Assembly: GCA_963724065.1 (NCBI GenBank)
Contig: CAVRTB010000002.1
Coordinates: forward strand, 372,001 to 436,000
DNA length: 64,000 nt
Direction of reading: 5' to 3'
Source: DASRIA01 sp963724065
GTDB lineage: Bacteria > Actinomycetota > Thermoleophilia > Solirubrobacterales > JBBDJG01
In this document: piece by piece, positions 9,092-18,497 of the stretch
Layout of the letters: the number at the start of each line of letters is the position of its first letter
How positions within the stretch are numbered: the first letter of the stretch is position 1
Made by a program: the position numbers and the translations under genes
Notes under the pieces: model-generated
Told to the model about the DNA's origin: nothing
The model's input: the letters and a program-made list of their open reading frames with translations, nothing else
Database searches by the model: none

Positions 9092-10539
9092 CGAACCCGC
9101 GATGCTCCATCGTGATCCCCGTGCGGGACCGCGCGGGGCTGACGGCGCGGTGCCTCGAGACGATCCTCGCGGACCCGCCGCGCACGACGTTCGAGGTCGT
9201 GGTCGTGGACGACGCGTCCGAGGACGCGACGCCCGAACTGCTCGCGCGCCAGCCGGCCCTGGTGCGCGCGTTGCGCCGCGACCGCAACGGCGGCTTCGCG
9301 GTTGCGTGCAACGAGGGTGCAGCGACCGCGCACGGAGAGCTGCTGGTCTTCCTCAACAACGACACCCAGCCGCGGGCCGGCTGGCTCGATGCCCTGGTCG
9401 CCTACGCGGACGCCCATCCCGCCGCGGGCGTCGTCGGTGCCCGGCTGCTCTATCCGGACGAGACAGTGCAGCACGCCGGTGTGGTGATCTGCCAGGACGG
9501 GCGGCCGCGTCACCTCTACGCCGGCTTCCCGGCCGGCCATCCGGCCGTCACCCGCGCGCGGGTGCTGCAGGCCGTGACGGCCGCATGCATGCTCGTGCGG
9601 CGCCGGGCGTTCGAGGACGCGGGTGGCTTCGACCCCGGCTTCCGCAATTCGCTCGAGGACGTCGACCTCTGCCTGAGGCTGCGCGAAGCCGGGGCCGAGG
9701 TGCACTACTGCCCCGAGAGCGTCGTCACGCACCTCGAATCCGTGTCGCGTGGCCGGGGCTCACAGGACGTCCAGCACAACTTCGACCTCTTCCGCGACCG
9801 CTGGGAGGGCCGCGTCCGGCGCGACGACGTCGATCGCTACCTCGAAGACGGGCTGCTGAAGCTGCGCTACCGCGATCGCTATCCCCTGGGCCTGGACGCG
9901 GCGCCCGAGCTGGCGGGCGGGCTCGCCGACTCCGGCGAGGCGAAGCTGCTGGCCGAGCGCCAGCAGCGGCACATATCGGATCTGTTGCAGGAGGTCGTGA
10001 GGCTCACTGCCCACGTGGCCGAGCTGGAGCTTGGAAGTTCGCGGCTCGCGGATCGCGGCTCGCAGAAACCGCCTGAGGACCTTCGGGCGGTCGAGGAGGT
10101 CGAGATGCTCATCCTCGCGCTTCAGCAGCGGCTGGCGGCCGCGGCCAACGGCTTCGAGCCGAGCGAGACGCTCGGCTATCGCAAGCAGCTTGCCGACATC
10201 CATGCCGTCGTCGACGAGCGCGTGCCGGAGGGCGCCGTCGTGCTCGTGATCAGCCGCGGGGACGAGGACGCCCTGGACCTGGGCCGGCGGCGCGCGTGGC
10301 ACTTCCCCCAGGAGGGCGACGGCACGTACGCCGGGAGCTACCCGCGGGACTCCGCGGAGGCGGTCGCGCAGCTCGAGCGCCTGCGCGAGCGCGGCGCGCA
10401 GTATCTGCTCGTGCCGGGCACGTCGGCATGGTGGCTCGACCACTACGACGGCTTCGCGCGGCACCTGCGCGAGCGCTACCGCCCGCTCGCGGAGCGCGAG
10501 GAGTGTGCGCTGTTCGCGCTGGAGGCCGGAGGCCGATGA
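9088..10539 (+). CDS. GT2 glycosyltransferase with C-terminal SKGD/WWL module
   Basis: I chose the GTG at 9088 because it overlaps the previous stop (GTGA) and sits directly before the GT2 strand CSIVIPVRDRAG; an ATG at 9055 would lie inside the upstream gene. Residues ~5-250 are GT2, with VVVDDASEDATPE, FLNNDT and a LEDVDLCLRLRE segment. A helical, probably coiled-coil, part follows around 300-370. The C-terminal ~100 residues are the second copy of the SKGD/WWL module (VLVISRGDED, WWLDHYDG). It is likely a rhamnosyl- or hexosyltransferase in the same pathway. Confidence 0.82.
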   Translation: MTNPRCSIVIPVRDRAGLTARCLETILADPPRTTFEVVVVDDASEDATPELLARQPALVRALRRDRNGGFAVACNEGAATAHGELLVFLNNDTQPRAGWLDALVAYADAHPAAGVVGARLLYPDETVQHAGVVICQDGRPRHLYAGFPAGHPAVTRARVLQAVTAACMLVRRRAFEDAGGFDPGFRNSLEDVDLCLRLREAGAEVHYCPESVVTHLESVSRGRGSQDVQHNFDLFRDRWEGRVRRDDVDRYLEDGLLKLRYRDRYPLGLDAAPELAGGLADSGEAKLLAERQQRHISDLLQEVVRLTAHVAELELGSSRLADRGSQKPPEDLRAVEEVEMLILALQQRLAAAANGFEPSETLGYRKQLADIHAVVDERVPEGAVVLVISRGDEDALDLGRRRAWHFPQEGDGTYAGSYPRDSAEAVAQLERLRERGAQYLLVPGTSAWWLDHYDGFARHLRERYRPLAEREECALFALEAGGR

Positions 10540-10630
10540 CCGGCCTGGACGGTCCGGGGGGGCCACGGCTACGCTCTGCGGGACGACTGCGGCCGCGGGG
10601 CACCCCCGCCGATCGGAGGAGAGGTCCCCG

Positions 10631-11575
10631 ATGACCATCACCAGCATCGCAGGCGGCCACCCCGACTACTTCGGGCTGGTCGACAAGGTCACGACGACGG
10701 TGACCGCGACCGTGCCGCCGTCGAAGACCGTGCTCGTGGTGAGCAAGGGTGACGAGAACCTGCTGCGGCTCGGGTCGCGCAGCGGTTGGCACTTCCCGCG
10801 GCTGAACGACGGCCGCTACGCCGGCTACTACCCGGCGGACGGGGCCGACGCGATCGAGCAGCTCGAGGCGCTGCGCGAACGTGGAGCCGATTACCTCGTA
10901 TTCCCCGCCACGTCCATGTGGTGGCTCGACAGTTACCCCGAGCTGGGCGACCACCTGCAGGCGAGCTACACCTCGGTCCTGAATGACGCGAACACGTGCG
11001 CGATCTACGACCTCACCGGCAATCACCCCGACGCGGGCGTCGCCGCCCCGGCCTCGGCGGCTGCCGCGATCGCGCCCAAGCTCCGCACGGTGGATCCAGG
11101 CGGCGCTGAGCCCGCCCTCCGCCTCGAGGTCAACCCGGCGCAGGTCACCTCGTTTCTCGACGTCATCCTCCCGGACGAGGCAATCGTGGGAATGGTGAGC
11201 TCCGGCGACGAGCGCCTGATGCGACTCGAGGGAAGGGAGATGTGGCACTTCCCGCGGGATCCATCCGGCCGGCACGCCGGCCACGGGCCTGCGGACACCA
11301 ACATGGCGCTCGACCAGCTCGAGGGGCTGCGCGGCCGTGGGCTGATGTTCCTCGTAGTTCCGCGCGAGGCGCCCTGGTTGAATCACTATCCTGGGTTCAT
11401 CGACCAGGTCGAGCAGCGTTACCGGTGTGTCGGAAGGCAGCGGTACCTCTGCTCGGTCTACGACCTGACCGGTTCGCGACAGGTCCAACCGGATCCCACC
11501 ATCCGTGAGGCCAAGGGCCCGTGGCGCCGCTGGTTTCGGGCGCGGTCGCGGGCGGGCGAGTCCGATCGAGGCTGA
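10631..11575 (+). CDS. Stand-alone protein with two SKGD/WWL modules
   Basis: This 314-residue protein has no enzyme domain that I recognise. It consists of two copies of the ~90-residue module found at the ends of neighbouring glycosyltransferases. Copy 1 lies around residues 30-130 (VLVVSKGDENLL, WHFP, YAGYYPAD, WWLDSYPE). Copy 2 lies around 180-280 and is more divergent: SSGDERL, WHFP, and PWLNHYPG where WWL is expected. A proline/alanine linker joins them. The ATG at 10631 follows a good GGAGGAGAGG ribosome site, after a 91-base gap. Function unknown; the context suggests a role in glycan assembly, perhaps binding or scaffolding. Confidence 0.75.
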   Translation: MTITSIAGGHPDYFGLVDKVTTTVTATVPPSKTVLVVSKGDENLLRLGSRSGWHFPRLNDGRYAGYYPADGADAIEQLEALRERGADYLVFPATSMWWLDSYPELGDHLQASYTSVLNDANTCAIYDLTGNHPDAGVAAPASAAAAIAPKLRTVDPGGAEPALRLEVNPAQVTSFLDVILPDEAIVGMVSSGDERLMRLEGREMWHFPRDPSGRHAGHGPADTNMALDQLEGLRGRGLMFLVVPREAPWLNHYPGFIDQVEQRYRCVGRQRYLCSVYDLTGSRQVQPDPTIREAKGPWRRWFRARSRAGESDRG

Positions 11576-11582
11576 CCTGAGG

Positions 11583-12893
11583 ATGCAGAAGACGAAGGTC
11601 CTATACGTGCTTCACAACCACCCGGTGCTCCATCCCGGAGGAGCCGAGGCGTACGCGCTCGAGCTCTACGACGCGTTGCGCGACTCGGATGAGTTCGAGC
11701 CGGTCCTGACGGCGCGGATCGGGCCGAACGTGGCGTCCGCCCGCACCGCTCATCCCGGAGCCCCCTTCAGCGCGATCGGCGACGACCCGAACCAGTACTT
11801 CGTGTTCACGGAGACGGACAACTTCGACTTCTTCACGATGACGTCGAGGGACAAGAGCCTCTATACCGACTACTTCGCCGACTTCCTCGACGCGATCAAG
11901 CCCGACGTCGTCCACTTCCAGCACACGCTCTTCATCGGGTATGACCTCGTGTCGACCGTGCGGCGGATGCTGCCTGAAGTGCCGATCTTCTACACGCTTC
12001 ACGAGTATCTGCCGATCTGCCACCGCGACGGTCAGATGCTGCGCACCAACGGCGAGCTTTGCACGCACGCCTCCCCACGGCGTTGCAACGAGTGCTTCCC
12101 GGCGATCCCGCCCCAGGAGTTCTTTCTCCGGGAGCGCTTCATCAAGTCTCATCTGGAGAACGTCGACGTGTTCCTCGCGCCGAGCCAGTTCCTGCTCGAG
12201 CGTTACGTGCAGTGGGGCATCCCGCGTGACCGCATCCGCTTCGAGGACTACGGGCGCATCCGCGAGCACCACATCGTCCCGGACGTCCCGCCCCCGGGCG
12301 GCGCGCGCAATCGGATCGGGTTCTTCGGACAGCTGAACTACTTCAAGGGCGTCGACGTGCTCATGAAGGCGATGGCACTGCTCGGTGAACGCGACATCGA
12401 CGCGCACCTGTGGCTGCACGGCGCCAACCTCGAGCTCCAGCCCGAGGGCTTCAAGGACGCCTTCGCGACTCTCGTCGACGAGATCAAGGAGGGGCCCGAC
12501 AACGTCACCCTGTCCGGCAAGTACGACCACGACCACCTACCGCGATTGATGGCCGAGATCGACTGGGTCGTCGTGCCCTCGCGTTGGTGGGAGAACTCCC
12601 CACTCGTGATCCAGGAGGCGTTCCTGCACGGGCGACCGGTGATATGCAGCGACATCGGCGGGATGGCGGAGAAGGTCGGCGACGGCGTCAGCGGCATGCA
12701 TTTTCGGGCGGGCGATGCGCGCGGCCTCGCGCGCGCCCTCGAAACCGCGGTCAGCTCTCCGGATCTGTGGGAGACGCTGCGCTCCCAAGCCCCGCCGATC
12801 TACGACATGGACAGTCACATCGAGAGCCTGCGCGCTCTCTATGTGGAACAGCTCGAGCGGCGTTCGCTCGGCGCCCCGGAGCTGAGCGCATGA
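11583..12893 (+). CDS. GT4-family glycosyltransferase
   Basis: The 436-residue protein begins KTKVLYVLHNHPVLHPGGAEAYALE, the glycine-rich loop of GT-B retaining glycosyltransferases, and contains the C-terminal donor-site region (IGFFGQLNYFKGVDVL; SRWWENSPLVIQEAF; CSDIGGMAE). The ATG at 11583 sits 7 bases after the previous stop and gives the expected N terminus; a longer in-frame ORF from 11505 overlaps the upstream gene. A cysteine-rich insert (CHRDGQML...CNECFP) around 145-175 resembles a small metal-binding element seen in some GT4 enzymes. Donor unknown. Confidence 0.87.
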   Translation: MQKTKVLYVLHNHPVLHPGGAEAYALELYDALRDSDEFEPVLTARIGPNVASARTAHPGAPFSAIGDDPNQYFVFTETDNFDFFTMTSRDKSLYTDYFADFLDAIKPDVVHFQHTLFIGYDLVSTVRRMLPEVPIFYTLHEYLPICHRDGQMLRTNGELCTHASPRRCNECFPAIPPQEFFLRERFIKSHLENVDVFLAPSQFLLERYVQWGIPRDRIRFEDYGRIREHHIVPDVPPPGGARNRIGFFGQLNYFKGVDVLMKAMALLGERDIDAHLWLHGANLELQPEGFKDAFATLVDEIKEGPDNVTLSGKYDHDHLPRLMAEIDWVVVPSRWWENSPLVIQEAFLHGRPVICSDIGGMAEKVGDGVSGMHFRAGDARGLARALETAVSSPDLWETLRSQAPPIYDMDSHIESLRALYVEQLERRSLGAPELSA

Positions 12894-12938
12894 CCGTCGC
12901 CGGCTCTGCACGCAGCCTGGCTCGGCAACCGGACGATC

Positions 12939-14729
12939 GTGGTCGCCGGCCGTCTGGGCCGGTCCGGCGCGGACCCGGCCCGCGCGACGGTGGAGATCGA
13001 CGGGCGCGCGATCCCGCTCGAGCTCGACGTGCGCAGCTACGGTGACGAGAGCCGCCCCGGCCGCCTCATGATCGGCCATCTCCCTTCGGGAGTGGGCACC
13101 GCGCGCCGCGAGGCGACCGTGACGGTGCACATCGGCGAGCAGACCGCCTCGGCCACGGCGCCGGAGTTCATGCTCGGCGCACCCGGCCTGCGCGCGCTGC
13201 TGCGAAACGAGCTCAGCGGACTGGAGTCCGGGGAGCGCGAGGAGCTGCTCGAGTTCGTCCTCGCTGCGACCGGCGGCGACCTGCGCGAAGCGGGCGGTCT
13301 GACGCTCGCACGGCGGCTCGGGCGAGTGCGCGAGGCGCTACGGGAGCAGCTGCCGCAGACCGGCGTCAGCGGCGACCAGCCCTACGCGGCGCACGTCGAC
13401 AGCATCTACGCCATCGACCACGAGTCGTTCTTGGTGAAGGGGTGGGTACACGACGAGGATCGCATGCTCGACTCGCTCATCGCCGTGTCACCGGAGGGCG
13501 GTCGGGCCGACGTGCTGGCAGGGGCGTACCGGCATGCCCGGATCGACATCGAGGAGCTCTTCGGCCAGCCCGACGGAGACGTGGACGCCGACCGGCACGG
13601 GCTGATCAAGTTCATGCGACTGGGGTCGACGAGCCGCCTCCCGGAGGGCTGGCTGCTCGAGCTGCGCACAGAGAGCGGAGTGGCGCTCGAGATCGAGGTC
13701 CCGCCTGTCGAGCGCTCGATCAAGTCGGTCAGGGCCAGGCTGCTAGGCGACATGGCCGCCGAGCGCCCGGGCGAGGACGAGCTGCTGCGCGAGCACATCC
13801 ATCCCGCCTTGGAGAGGATCCAGAGCCGCCTCGAGAAGTCGGTGTCGATCGACGCCGTCGTGGAGGTCGGGGAGGGGCATCCCCGCTCTCCCCAGCTGTC
13901 CGTGATCGTTCCGCTGTACAAGCGCATCGACTTCCTGGAGCACCAGCTCGCCCATTTCGCGCACGATCCCGAGCTGCGCGCCGTCGACCTGATCTACGTG
14001 CTCGACTCTCCCGAGCTCGCGGACAACCTGCTCGATGCCGCACACGCGCTCAGCGCTCTGCACCAGATTCCGCTGCGGATCGTCCTGATGAAGCAGAACG
14101 CGGGCTTCTCGGGAGCAAACAACGCGGCCGTCTCGGTCGCACGCGGGGCCCGGGTCCTGCTGCTCAACTCCGACGTGATCCCGGACCGGCCCGGCTGGCT
14201 CGGAAAGATGTCGGCGTTCTACGACGCGACGCCCGACATCGGCGCGCTCGGCCCCAAGCTGCTCTACGAGGACGACTCCCTCCAGCACGCGGGCCTGCAC
14301 TTCTACCGCGTGCCCGGCTCGGGCCTGTGGGGCAACCAGCACTACTACAAGGGCCTCCACCGGAGCTTCCCCGCCGTAAACGTCGCCGGCACGGTGCCCG
14401 CCGTCACGGCCGCCTGCATGCTGGTCGACCGGGACCTGTACGAACAGGCCGGTGGCCTTTCCCATGCATACGTGCAGGGCGGCTACGAAGATTCGGATCT
14501 GTGCCTGCGCCTGATCGAGCTGGGCAGGCACAACTGGTACATGCCCGGCGCGGAGCTCTACCACCTCGAGGCGCAGTCCTACCCCTCCGAGATGCGCAAG
14601 CTGGCCACGCATTACAACATGTGGCTGCACACGCGCCGATGGGACGACCGCATCGAGGAGATCTGCAAGGAGTACGCGGTGCAGACGCGAGCCGGGGACG
14701 GCTCGGCGGTCGCCGAGCCTGCCCGATGA
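12939..14729 (+). CDS. GT2 glycosyltransferase with N-terminal beta module; start uncertain
   Basis: The GT2 domain covers residues ~325-560 (QLSVIVPLYKRIDF, NAGFSGANNAA, LLNSDV, GYEDSDLCLRL). Before it come a ~90-residue segment with VKGWVHDEDRM, like the beta modules of the neighbouring sulfotransferases, and another N-terminal strand-rich part. GTG at 12939 is the first standard start in this frame. However, coding-like sequence (ALHAAWLGNRTIVVAG) continues upstream to about 12900, and an ATG at 12890 that overlaps the previous stop (ATGA) is one frame off. A one-base indel near 12893-12905 or an unusual start would explain this. The stop overlaps the next ATG. Confidence 0.8.
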   Translation: MVAGRLGRSGADPARATVEIDGRAIPLELDVRSYGDESRPGRLMIGHLPSGVGTARREATVTVHIGEQTASATAPEFMLGAPGLRALLRNELSGLESGEREELLEFVLAATGGDLREAGGLTLARRLGRVREALREQLPQTGVSGDQPYAAHVDSIYAIDHESFLVKGWVHDEDRMLDSLIAVSPEGGRADVLAGAYRHARIDIEELFGQPDGDVDADRHGLIKFMRLGSTSRLPEGWLLELRTESGVALEIEVPPVERSIKSVRARLLGDMAAERPGEDELLREHIHPALERIQSRLEKSVSIDAVVEVGEGHPRSPQLSVIVPLYKRIDFLEHQLAHFAHDPELRAVDLIYVLDSPELADNLLDAAHALSALHQIPLRIVLMKQNAGFSGANNAAVSVARGARVLLLNSDVIPDRPGWLGKMSAFYDATPDIGALGPKLLYEDDSLQHAGLHFYRVPGSGLWGNQHYYKGLHRSFPAVNVAGTVPAVTAACMLVDRDLYEQAGGLSHAYVQGGYEDSDLCLRLIELGRHNWYMPGAELYHLEAQSYPSEMRKLATHYNMWLHTRRWDDRIEEICKEYAVQTRAGDGSAVAEPAR

Positions 14730-16057
14730 GTTCGCCGGCCGCCGGCGAGATGACCGGGACGGACCGCTTCGCGATCGATGCATCGGCGTCCGCCGAGACC
14801 GGCTCGGGCGTGGCCGGCGCGGACCTCGAGACTCCGCGCACGGGCGCGCTCGGGGACACGTGGACGCTGCCCATCAGCGGCTGGGTCGTCGGCAGCCGGG
14901 CACCGGCCGTTCGGGTGACCGTCGCCCAAGCGGGAGAGGCCTCGTGGGATCTGCCCGTCCACGACCGGCGACCGGATGTCGCGCACCTGCACCCCGAGAT
15001 CCCGTGGGCCCGCCACGCGGGCTTCTCGGGCGCCGTCGGAGCCTTGCGCCTGCCGCTGCGGTTCGAGCTCGAGGTGTCCGCCGACGTGCCCGACGTGGGC
15101 CGCGTGCCGATCGGCTCCGCCACGGGGCGCCGCGCGCCGCTCGAGTCCGCGTACGAGCCCGAGCTGCGCCCGTTGATGGTCACGACGCTCGGCCGCACGG
15201 GCAGCACGTGGCTGGTCCACCTGCTCGCCCAGCATCCGGACGTGGTGGCCTATCGCCCGTTCTCGTTCGAGCCCCGCGCGGCGACGTATTGGATCGACAT
15301 CCTCACGAGCCTCGCCGAGCCGTCCTCCTACACGCAGCAGGTCGATGGCGAGGTGCGCTATCCGGACCCCTGGTGGCTCGGCACGCAGACCCGCATGACC
15401 TCAGAGCGCCTCCCGGACGAGGAGCTCTCGCGGTGGCTCGGATCGGACAACGTCAGCGACCTTGCGGGCGTCGCGCAGCAGCGCATCGACGCGCTCTACA
15501 CGCGGGTCGCATCGCTTTCGGAACGGCGACCGGAGTTCTTTGCCGAGAAGTGCTTGCCGCAGGGCAACGTCCCGGGGCTTCTGTGGGAGCTCTACCCCGA
15601 TGCGCGTGAGATCTTCCTGGTCCGCGACTTCCGCGACATGCTCTGCTCGATCCGCTCTTTCAACGCCAAGCGTGCCGCTTCCGACTTCGGGCTCGACGGC
15701 GCGCAGAGTGATCAGGTCTATGTGGAGCAGGTGCTCTCCCCGTCGGTGAAGAGCCTGGTCCGCGAATGGCGCCGCCGCGCGGACAGGGCACATCTGGTCA
15801 GGTACGAGGACCTCGTGAGGGACCCCCGCAGCGCGCTCAGCGGCATGCTGGAGTACCTCGGCCGGGACGCCGCGCCGCAGCTCGTTGAGTCCATGGTCGC
15901 TGCGGCCGCCCGCGAGATCCCGGAGATGGAGGCCCACCGCACTTCGGGGTCGGCGCTGGACTCGATCGGCCGATGGCGCCGCGAGCTGCCGGAGGAGCTG
16001 GTGCGCCTGTGCGAGGAGAGCTACGGCGAGGAGCTCGAAGAACTGGGGTACGAATGA
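14726..16057 (+). CDS. Sulfotransferase with N-terminal beta module (1 of 4)
   Basis: The 443-residue protein has an N-terminal ~140-residue strand-rich module (ISGWVVGSRAPAVRV, HAGFSGAV) followed by a PAPS-dependent sulfotransferase domain. The 5'-phosphosulfate loop is LGRTGSTWL near residue 155 and the 3'-phosphate site is LVRDFRDM near 298. The ending DSIGRWRRELPEE is also typical of the family. It would transfer sulfate from PAPS to a glycan hydroxyl. ATG at 14726 overlaps the previous stop and its own stop overlaps the next ATG. The CysC gene at 31957 could supply the donor. Confidence 0.87.
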   Translation: MSSPAAGEMTGTDRFAIDASASAETGSGVAGADLETPRTGALGDTWTLPISGWVVGSRAPAVRVTVAQAGEASWDLPVHDRRPDVAHLHPEIPWARHAGFSGAVGALRLPLRFELEVSADVPDVGRVPIGSATGRRAPLESAYEPELRPLMVTTLGRTGSTWLVHLLAQHPDVVAYRPFSFEPRAATYWIDILTSLAEPSSYTQQVDGEVRYPDPWWLGTQTRMTSERLPDEELSRWLGSDNVSDLAGVAQQRIDALYTRVASLSERRPEFFAEKCLPQGNVPGLLWELYPDAREIFLVRDFRDMLCSIRSFNAKRAASDFGLDGAQSDQVYVEQVLSPSVKSLVREWRRRADRAHLVRYEDLVRDPRSALSGMLEYLGRDAAPQLVESMVAAAAREIPEMEAHRTSGSALDSIGRWRRELPEELVRLCEESYGEELEELGYE

Positions 16058-17379
16058 AGCCCGGGCGACTCGCCGCGATCGAGCGACCGCCCCTGGTGAT
16101 GGTCTCGAAGGTCGTCAAGCTCGACATCCCCCCCGAGCTGGCCGGCGCCGAGCTCGACCTTCCGCTGTCCGGCATGCCGAGCGACGTGTACTCGATGACG
16201 CTGGAGGGCTGGGCCGTCGGGCGCGACTCGCCCGCGATCGCGATCGTCGTCACGGGGGAGGGCTACCAGGAGCGCTCGCTGCCCTTCGCGGTGCGCCGCC
16301 CCGACCTGCCGGCCCAGTATCCGCACATCGAGTGGGCCTGCAACGGCGGCTTCCGCGCCGGGATCAGCTCACTGCTGTTGCCGGAGACGTTCGACCTCGC
16401 GGTCTCCGTGCTGCTCGCCGACGGGACGTCGATCCCGCTGGCGCGCGTCAGTGGACGGCGCCGCCGGCTCGACCGGATCGCCGACGACGTGATGAAGCCC
16501 ATCATCGTCACGACCCTCGGGCGCACGGGCTCGACGATGGTCACGAGCATGCTGGGCGCGCACGCGCAGATCGTCGCCTTCCGCCCGTTCACCTACGAGC
16601 CGCGGGTGGCGAGCTACTGGGCCGAGATCCTCGCCACCCTGGCCGAGCCCCAGAGCTACCTCCAGGCGATGGCCGGGGAGGTATACGGCTGGGATTGGTG
16701 GGCCGGGCAACGACGGATGAGCCCGCAGGAGGAGATGGTCAAGGATCCCGACGTCGAGCTCTTCCTCGGCCGCGATCAGGTCGAGGAGATGAGCGCTTTC
16801 TGCCGCAACCGCATCGCGGCCTTCTACGAGCACGTGGGGCGGGCCAAGGGCGGATTCCCACGGTACTTCGTCGAGAAGTGCTGGCCGGGAGCGTCCGCGC
16901 CGACTGTGCTGCGCCAGTTCTACCCGGGGACCAAGGAGATCTTCCTCATGCGTGACCCCCGGGACATCGCGGCCTCGACGCTCGCCTACAACCACAAGCG
17001 CGGCTTTCCCTCCTTCGGCCGGGAGACGGTCGAGACCGACGAGGACTACATCCGCATCCCGCTGGCCCGGGCCTCCCGCGATCTGCTCGAGGCCTGGCGG
17101 GAGCGCCCCGACTCCTACCTGCTGCGCTACGAGGACCTGATCGAGTGGCCGCGCGAGACGCTCACGGACCTGCTGGAGCACCTCGGACTCGACAGCGACC
17201 CCGCCACGGTGGACACCACCCTACGAGGCTCGCACCCGGCTGGGCTCGAGGCGGAGCATCAGACGAGCCCGTCGGCGGCCGCGTCGATCGGCCGGTGGCG
17301 CCAGCTTCCCGATGACCTGCGCGTAGCGTGCGACGAGGCCCTCGGCGACACGCTCGTCCAGTTCGGCTACCAGCGTTGA
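16054..17379 (+). CDS. Sulfotransferase with N-terminal beta module (2 of 4)
   Basis: This 441-residue paralogue of the preceding gene has the same order: a beta module with LEGWAVGRDSPAIAI, then a sulfotransferase domain with loop LGRTGSTMV near 156 and LMRDPRDIAAS near 298. The YRP/FRPF segment after the loop and the final SIGRWRQLPDD are shared with its paralogues. ATG at 16054 overlaps the upstream stop. The tandem arrangement suggests duplication followed by specialisation for different acceptor positions. Confidence 0.86.
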   Translation: MKPGRLAAIERPPLVMVSKVVKLDIPPELAGAELDLPLSGMPSDVYSMTLEGWAVGRDSPAIAIVVTGEGYQERSLPFAVRRPDLPAQYPHIEWACNGGFRAGISSLLLPETFDLAVSVLLADGTSIPLARVSGRRRRLDRIADDVMKPIIVTTLGRTGSTMVTSMLGAHAQIVAFRPFTYEPRVASYWAEILATLAEPQSYLQAMAGEVYGWDWWAGQRRMSPQEEMVKDPDVELFLGRDQVEEMSAFCRNRIAAFYEHVGRAKGGFPRYFVEKCWPGASAPTVLRQFYPGTKEIFLMRDPRDIAASTLAYNHKRGFPSFGRETVETDEDYIRIPLARASRDLLEAWRERPDSYLLRYEDLIEWPRETLTDLLEHLGLDSDPATVDTTLRGSHPAGLEAEHQTSPSAAASIGRWRQLPDDLRVACDEALGDTLVQFGYQR

Positions 17380-17402
17380 GACGGATACGGGGTTAGGCAG
17401 CC

Positions 17403-18497
17403 GTGAAAGTCAGCGACACCATGCGCGCCGAAGCGAACCCCGTGCGCGCCGACCAACCGATCATCGCGGCGGTCGAGCGCATGGCGGGATCGCAATATCC
17501 GTCGATCCCGGTCGTGGAGGACGACGGCCGGCTCAAGGGCATCCTGCGCGCGTGGGACGTGGTCGCCCTGCTGGCCTCGGGCGTGGACATCCACACCGCC
17601 CGCACGGGCGACGTCGCTACGGGCTTCGCCGCGGTGGAGGCCGACCAGAGCATGGAGGCCGCGCTCAGAGTCGCCCTGGCCGAGCAGGCCGATCTGTTGC
17701 CGGTCGTGCGAGACGGCAGGCTGGTCGGCTCGTTGACCTCCTATGCGTTCAGAGCCCAGGACGTGCTCACCGACCTGCTGGGCGCGAGGACGCCCGGCCT
17801 GGTCACCGACATCTCGCCTGACGATCGGTCGTTCGGCGGCGACCGGGGGTCGTACCTGCTCGCGGGCGCATCGGCCGTCGAGGCCGTATCCAGGATGCTG
17901 AAGGCCGCCGGCCGGGAGAAGCCCGACCCGATCCTCGTTCTGCCTTGCGATCACGGCCGGGTGCTGCGGGTGCTGAAGGCCTTTGCGCCGGATGCCGAGA
18001 TCACCGCGGGCGACTTCGACCGCGCGGCGGTCGACTACTGCGTCGAGGCCTTTGGCGCAACGCCCGCCCATGTCGACCCCGACCCCTCCAAGATCGAGCT
18101 GCCGCGCCACTACGACCTGATCTGGGTTGGCGCCCTGCTCCCGGGCATCGACCCGGACGACTGGCCCGCCTTTCTGACCATGTTCAGGGACCACCTTGCC
18201 GCGGACGGCGTGCTCGTGTTCTCGACGCTCGCCTGGCAGAACTCGTCTGCGCTGCGCAGCCTCGGCGTGCCGGAGTCGGCAATGGAGGGTCTCCAGACCG
18301 ACTACGACGACCGCGGCTTCGCGCGTTGCTCCGAGCTCGTCGACGGGGGCGGCGACCTGAGCCTGACGTCGGCCGGCTGGGTGCGCTGGCTCGTTAGCCG
18401 GCTGCCGGGCCTGCGGCTCGTCAAGCACCTTTCGTCGATCTGGGAGACGCCCTATCCGCGGCAGGACGTGGTGGCGTGCGTGCGCAATGACGACTGA
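17403..18497 (+). CDS. CBS-pair / methyltransferase-like fusion
   Basis: The 364-residue protein starts with two CBS motifs (residues ~1-125: KVSDTMRAEANPV, SIPVVEDDGRLKGILRAWDVVA, LLPVVRDGRLVGSLTSYAF), a nucleotide-sensing pair. The second half (~140-360) looks like a class I SAM-dependent methyltransferase: ILVLPCDHGRVLRVLKAFAPDAEITAGDFD resembles motif I with its acidic end, and YDLIWVGALLPGI resembles motif IV. The glycine-rich loop is degenerate, so catalytic activity is not certain. It starts at GTG 17403, 23 bases after a sulfotransferase, and overlaps the next gene by 11 bases. It may be an adenine-nucleotide-regulated enzyme or sensor in the glycan pathway. Confidence 0.72.
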   Translation: MKVSDTMRAEANPVRADQPIIAAVERMAGSQYPSIPVVEDDGRLKGILRAWDVVALLASGVDIHTARTGDVATGFAAVEADQSMEAALRVALAEQADLLPVVRDGRLVGSLTSYAFRAQDVLTDLLGARTPGLVTDISPDDRSFGGDRGSYLLAGASAVEAVSRMLKAAGREKPDPILVLPCDHGRVLRVLKAFAPDAEITAGDFDRAAVDYCVEAFGATPAHVDPDPSKIELPRHYDLIWVGALLPGIDPDDWPAFLTMFRDHLAADGVLVFSTLAWQNSSALRSLGVPESAMEGLQTDYDDRGFARCSELVDGGGDLSLTSAGWVRWLVSRLPGLRLVKHLSSIWETPYPRQDVVACVRNDD

